From contig NZ_CP095376.1 of assembly GCF_023008405.1 (NCBI RefSeq), forward strand, positions 3,806,001-3,870,000: 64,000 nucleotides of DNA. Direction: 5' to 3'. Both the position numbers and the translations under genes were made by a program. The DNA is from Amycolatopsis sp. FBCC-B4732 (GTDB taxonomy: Bacteria > Actinomycetota > Actinomycetes > Mycobacteriales > Pseudonocardiaceae). The notes under the pieces are model-generated. The model was given only the letters and a program-made list of their open reading frames with translations. It searched no databases and had not been told where the DNA came from. Positions 60,630-64,000 of this stretch are shown here, piece by piece (position 1 is the first letter of the stretch; each line of letters begins with the position of its first letter).

Positions 60630-61271
60630 TCAGTCGAGCGTCGCCACGAACCGGCTGACGGCTTCCATCGTGAAGCGCTGGACGTACTTGCCCGACGGCG
60701 CCACCGACGCCAGCCGGTAGAGCGGGCGCTCGGCCACGCCGGAGCCGCGCGCCTCCGCCTTCAGCTCGGCGACCAGCAGCTCGCCGAAGACGAGGCCGTT
60801 CGCCTCGGTGTTGTTCATCAGCGCGTTCGCCAGCTTCCGCAGCTGCAGGATGCCCAGCTCGCGCCCGCCGGTCCCGGAGAACACCGCGAGGTCCACCTTC
60901 GCGACCTTGCCGCGCTGCCCCGCGTTGACCAGCAGGCTGACCGTGCGGCTGCCGCGGACGTCGCCGACGACGAGGTCGAGCCGGGTCGCGGCGACCAGGT
61001 CGACCCGGCGCAGGCCCCAGGTGCGCACGAGCAGCGTCGAGCCCTCCAGCCAGACGCGGCGCCGGATGCTGACCGCCATCACGTACAGCAGCGGCAGGGC
61101 GATCACCAGCGCGACGATCAAGCCCGGCACCGTGCCGCCGATCAGCCCGGCGACGCCGCCGAACGCCGCGGCCACGATGACCACGCCGATCAGGCCCGAG
61201 ATCCCGCGGCGACGGCGTCCGCGCGGGTCCTCCTCGAACAGCGCGATCCGCTCGGTCGTCTCCTCGGCCAT
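60630..61271 (-). CDS. Membrane protein with PH-like domain, hypothetical
   Basis: A 213-residue protein with an acidic-basic N-terminus (EETTERIALFEEDPRGRRRRG), two adjacent membrane helices (GLIGVVIVAAAFGGVAGLIGG and VPGLIVALVIALPLLYVMAV) and a cytoplasmic domain that looks like a bacterial PH domain (RRRVWLEGSTLLVRTWGLRRVDL). No specific family is recognised. The ATG at 61271 directly follows the MBL stop, so the two are co-translated. Confidence 0.75.
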   Translation of the reverse strand: MAEETTERIALFEEDPRGRRRRGISGLIGVVIVAAAFGGVAGLIGGTVPGLIVALVIALPLLYVMAVSIRRRVWLEGSTLLVRTWGLRRVDLVAATRLDLVVGDVRGSRTVSLLVNAGQRGKVAKVDLAVFSGTGGRELGILQLRKLANALMNNTEANGLVFGELLVAELKAEARGSGVAERPLYRLASVAPSGKYVQRFTMEAVSRFVATLD

Positions 61272-61273
61272 GC

Positions 61274-61858
61274 TCACGCCCCCGTCCCGGCGAGGAACGG
61301 GTTGCCCGCGCGTTCCCGGCCGATCGTCGTCGCCGGGCCGTGGCCCGGCAGCACCACCGTGTCGTCCGGCAGGCTCGCCACCAGCTCCCGCACCGCCTCC
61401 GCCACGTCGCCGCGGCCCACCGACCCGGCGAACAGCGTGTCGCCGGTCAGGGCGAGCCGCCCGCCTTCCGCCGTCTCCAGGACGAGCACCACCGAACCCG
61501 GGGTGTGCCCGGGCGCGGGCCGGACGTCGATCTCCAGCCCGGCGAAGGTCCCGGCTTCGAGCGGGACGCTGGCACCGTCGTGGAGGTCCGCGTCGGCCGG
61601 GTGCAGGTGCAGCGGGACGCCGTGCTCGGCCGACAGCGAAGCGGCCGAAGCGACGTGGTCGGGGTGCCCGTGGGTGGCCACGAGGGCCGCCGGGACCAGC
61701 CGGTGCTCGGCGAGCGCGGCGGCCAGCGGCGCGGCCACCTCCTGCCCCGGATCCACGACCACGCACGGCCCGCCGGCGGCCTCCGCCAGCAGGTAGCAGT
61801 TGGCCTGCAGCGGGCCGCTGCCGAACCCGACGACGAGCACCGAACGCCTCCCGGACAT
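61274..61858 (-). CDS. MBL-fold hydrolase, glyoxalase II-like
   Basis: A 194-residue metallo-beta-lactamase-fold hydrolase with a full metal site: THGHPDH, the later His in APGHTPGSVVL, Asp in LTGDTLFAGSVGRGD, and PGHGPAT near the end. It likely hydrolyses a thioester such as a glyoxalase II substrate. I recall that in Mycobacterium a glyoxalase-II-like gene sits beside a cyclophilin gene and relA; the same divergent pair is seen here. Confidence 0.93.
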   Translation of the reverse strand: MSGRRSVLVVGFGSGPLQANCYLLAEAAGGPCVVVDPGQEVAAPLAAALAEHRLVPAALVATHGHPDHVASAASLSAEHGVPLHLHPADADLHDGASVPLEAGTFAGLEIDVRPAPGHTPGSVVLVLETAEGGRLALTGDTLFAGSVGRGDVAEAVRELVASLPDDTVVLPGHGPATTIGRERAGNPFLAGTGA

Positions 61859-61987
61859 CCGCGCCGGATGGCGCCGATCACGATCGGGTTGAGACTAGCG
61901 GGCCCTGTACATGGTCCTCACAGGCTGTGCCCATACACTGCCGCTACCTCAGACGTGTGACACGAGCGGAAACCTGGAGGGTACGGG

Positions 61988-62866
61988 GTGGCGACCAACC
62001 AGCAGCGCCGCGAAGCTGCGAAGCGCAAGCTCGAGAGGCAGCTCGAGCGCCGATTGGAGCAGCAGAAGCGACGCAGGAGGATCGGCGCCGGTGTAGTCGG
62101 CGTGGCGGTCCTCGTCGTCGCGGGCGTGGTGGTGTGGATCGTGAGCGCGAACGGCGGTGACAGCACCGACACGGCCGCGTCGTCGTCCTCGGCCACCCCG
62201 CCGCCGACCGAAGTCCAGATCCCGACGCAGCGCACCGCGCTGCCGAAGCGGGCCACGGCGCTGCCGAACCCGACGACGTGCGACTTCAAGGCCGACACGA
62301 CGGGCAGCAAGGCGCCGAAGAAGGTGAACACGCCCGACGGCAAGAACGTCCCGTCGACCGGCACGGTCAACGTGACGCTCAAGAGCACCGCGGGCGACAT
62401 CCCGCTGACGCTCGACCGGGCGCTCGCGCCCTGCGCCGTGCAGAGCTTCATCAGCCTCGCGAAGCAGAACTTCTACAACGACACCATGTGCCACCGGCTC
62501 GGCACCGAGGGCCTGCAGATGCTGCAGTGCGGTGACCCGTCGGCCACCGGCGACCCGACGACCGACGGTCAGGGCGGCCCGGGCTACACGATGCCGGACG
62601 AGGCGTTCCCGGAGATCAAGTACGGCCGCGGCATCCTCGCCATGGCGAAGACGTCCGCCCCGAACTCCGGTGGCAGCCAGTTCTTCATGGTCTACGGCAA
62701 CGCCGAGGGCCTCCCGGCGGACTACTCGGTGTTCGGCAGCATCAGCGACGAGGGCCTGAAGGTGCTCGATGCGGTCGCCAAGGCGGGCATCGCGAACCCG
62801 AACCCGCAGGACGGCACCGGAGCGCCGACCAAGCAGGTCAAGTTCACGGGCGTCACCGTCGCGTAG
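61988..62866 (+). CDS. Membrane-anchored cyclophilin-type peptidyl-prolyl isomerase
   Basis: A 292-residue prolyl isomerase. A basic coiled N-terminus (REAAKRKLERQLERRLEQQ) precedes one membrane helix (about 32-54), a Ser/Thr/Pro linker and a cyclophilin domain (about 120-292) facing outside. Catalytic-site parts are MCHRLGTEG (Arg) and SGGSQFFMVYG. It would assist folding of exported proteins. The start is GTG. The stop overlaps the following gene start by one base (TAGTG). Confidence 0.93.
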   Translation: MATNQQRREAAKRKLERQLERRLEQQKRRRRIGAGVVGVAVLVVAGVVVWIVSANGGDSTDTAASSSSATPPPTEVQIPTQRTALPKRATALPNPTTCDFKADTTGSKAPKKVNTPDGKNVPSTGTVNVTLKSTAGDIPLTLDRALAPCAVQSFISLAKQNFYNDTMCHRLGTEGLQMLQCGDPSATGDPTTDGQGGPGYTMPDEAFPEIKYGRGILAMAKTSAPNSGGSQFFMVYGNAEGLPADYSVFGSISDEGLKVLDAVAKAGIANPNPQDGTGAPTKQVKFTGVTVA

Positions 62867-63609
62867 TGCCGCCCCGCTACGAGCTGAACGGGGATCCGCT
62901 CGGCCCGGACGCCGCGCTCGCGGGAATGGTCTCCTACGGCCACTTCACCGCGATGCAGGTCCGGGACGGGCGGGTCCGCGGGCTCGCGTTCCACCTCGAA
63001 CGGCTCGCGACGAGCACCCGGCTGCTGTTCGGCACCGACCTCGACGTCGAATTGGTGCGCTCCTACGTCCGGCAGGCGATCGACGGCGAACCGGCGCTTT
63101 CGGTGCGGGTCCCTGGTGCTGACGCGCTCGTTCGACGAGCCGATGCGGCCGGAGATCCTCGTCCGGACACTCCCGCCGCACCCGCCGGGCGCACTGGCCG
63201 GGTTCGACGACGCGTTGTTCGTCGACCACGCCGGCCGGATCAGCGAAGCGTCGATCTGGAACACCGGATTGCTCCACGGCGACGCTGAGACGACCGCGGC
63301 TTCGCCGCGGGCCGGGGGCTCCGCCACCCGGAACCCCCGAAGGATGGTGTCGTGTGGCCGGAGGCCGCCGTGCTGCCCGGGATCACGATGCCGGTGCAGA
63401 AGGAGTCCCTGCGGCGCCTCGGCGTACCGCAGGAAACGCGTGAAGTCCGGCCGGCCGGCCTCCGCGACTTCGACGCGATGTTCGTGACGAACTCCGAAAC
63501 GCCCGGCCGCCCGGTCGCCGCCGTGGACGACCTCGTCCTGCCGCCGGCGGACCGCGCGGTGGCGTTGCTCGCGCGGGCCTGCGAAACCGTTCCCTGGGAC
63601 GAGATCTGA
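62866..63609 (+). pseudogene. Class IV aminotransferase (branched-chain type), broken
   Basis: Remains of a PLP-dependent class IV aminotransferase in three frames. Frame one covers MPPRYELNGDPLGPDAALAG to EPALSVRV. An extra C in the CCC at 63111-63113 shifts it, and LVLTRSFDEPMRPEILVRTLP continues in the next frame. About 30 residues with the PLP-lysine region are then missing before LAGFDDALFVDHAGRISEASIWN. After GLLHGD a 62-bp insertion shifts the frame again, before VVWPEAAVLPGITM to the end VPWDEI. It cannot make an active enzyme. Confidence 0.85.
63284..63345. repeat. 62-bp palindromic insertion inside the aminotransferase pseudogene
   Basis: This segment breaks the otherwise alignable text GLLHGD / GVVWPEA. 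It contains a 7-bp stem CCGCGGC-TTC-GCCGCGG (63294-63310) and a second imperfect stem GGGGGCTCC with GGAACCCCC. It resembles GC-rich palindromic intergenic elements of actinomycetes. The ends are uncertain by a few bases. Confidence 0.65.
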
Positions 63610-63682
63610 ACCACGGCCGCACCGGCCCCGTGTAGGGGGCAACACCGGAACCCGCCGGGGTCGCCGGGGAGAGGTGCCGACC

Positions 63683-64000
63683 ATGGCCGAAAACCGGGCT
63701 CCCGCGGTGCGCCGAGTCCTCGGGCGGGCCGGGCAAGCCGGTGCCGCCGGTGTCCTCTTCGCGGTGCTCGCCGGGGGTCCGGCCCTCGCGCAGGCCGCAC
63801 CGGACCCGCCGTCGGTCAAGTACTACATCGTGCCGCACGCCGACAACCCGGACGACATCACGCTGTTCAGGATCGCCGAACGCGCGCTCGGCGACGGGAA
63901 CCGCTTTCCCGAGATCTTCCGGCTGAACCAGGGCCGGCCGCGGCCGGACGGCTCGCCGTTCACCGACGCCACCCGGATCGAACCGGGCCAGGTGCTCCAG
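63683..64000 (+). CDS. Secreted LysM-domain protein, 3'-truncated by the window edge
   Basis: The first 106 codons of an exported protein. A signal peptide (VRRVLGRAGQAGAAGVLF, AVLAGGPALAQA, cut near AQA-A) is followed by a LysM-like segment: YYIVPHADNPDDITLFRIAERALGDGNRF, PEIFRLNQGRPRPDG and RIEPGQVLQ, where the pattern of an opening IV, central ERxLGDGxRxxEIxxLN and closing PGQ-L is that of LysM domains that bind peptidoglycan or chitin. AGAGGTG precedes the ATG by 7 nt. The rest lies beyond the window. Confidence 0.82.
   Translation, partial: MAENRAPAVRRVLGRAGQAGAAGVLFAVLAGGPALAQAAPDPPSVKYYIVPHADNPDDITLFRIAERALGDGNRFPEIFRLNQGRPRPDGSPFTDATRIEPGQVLQ

Overview
The window is high-GC DNA (roughly 70 percent or more) with many GTG starts, 4-base ATGA/GTGA overlaps between operon genes, leaderless-type promoters, a furA-katG pair, a conservon (cvnABCD), and many Tat- or Sec-exported glycan enzymes. 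This points to an actinomycete of the Pseudonocardiaceae, most likely Amycolatopsis or a close relative. The genus is inferred from family resemblance, not from a database search. The strand changes often and most transcription units hold one to four genes. I see no rRNA, tRNA, CRISPR array, integrase or intact insertion sequence.

Layout. 0-6 kb: the end of a PDR-type reductase, a phospholipase D-family protein, and a GMC oxidoreductase plus aldehyde dehydrogenase operon behind a KstR-like palindrome. 5.6-7 kb: thyA-folA. 7-9.8 kb: furA-katG from a leaderless promoter, closed by a strong hairpin. 9.8-13.4 kb: a three-subunit molybdenum hydroxylase of the CO-dehydrogenase form II type in the order L-S-M. 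13.4-26.4 kb: a TSUP permease and a polysaccharide locus (discoidin-domain protein, LacI regulator, GH3, GH16, beta-helix protein) in which one discoidin module recurs. 26.3-29.4 kb: an aromatic-type FAD monooxygenase and an unusual MBL-fold protein, divergent from a MarR regulator across a clear operator.

30-41 kb is mixed: a 13E12-type HNH protein, ribA, a LysE exporter, a MetE-like protein, a DUF3040 protein behind a sigma-B-like promoter, a DinB2-like polymerase, an IS481 relic, TetR with an AurF-like di-iron oxygenase, and ahcY under an S-adenosylhomocysteine riboswitch that overlaps an intrinsic terminator. An ArsR/cation-efflux pair at 40.6-41.4 kb is wrecked by deletions and frameshifts.

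41.5-64 kb: Ku; a conservon whose operon continues into a styrene-monooxygenase-like flavoprotein; TetR plus a heterodimeric ABC exporter; a LigD-type phosphoesterase fused to a ligase domain that has lost its nucleophilic lysine; a small secreted LAS/M15-like protein; an AfsR-type regulator; two DJ-1-fold proteins; a YibE/F membrane protein with a repeat-rich tail; a glyoxalase-II-like MBL protein and a membrane cyclophilin; a class IV aminotransferase broken by a frameshift, a deletion and a 62-bp palindromic insertion; and the start of a secreted LysM protein.

The strongest points for a second look are the SAH riboswitch, the pseudo-ligase, the DinB2-like steric gate, the cvn-flavoprotein operon, the 57-bp palindromic repeat found twice, the repeat-expanded N-terminus of the GH16 enzyme, and the clustered pseudogenes.
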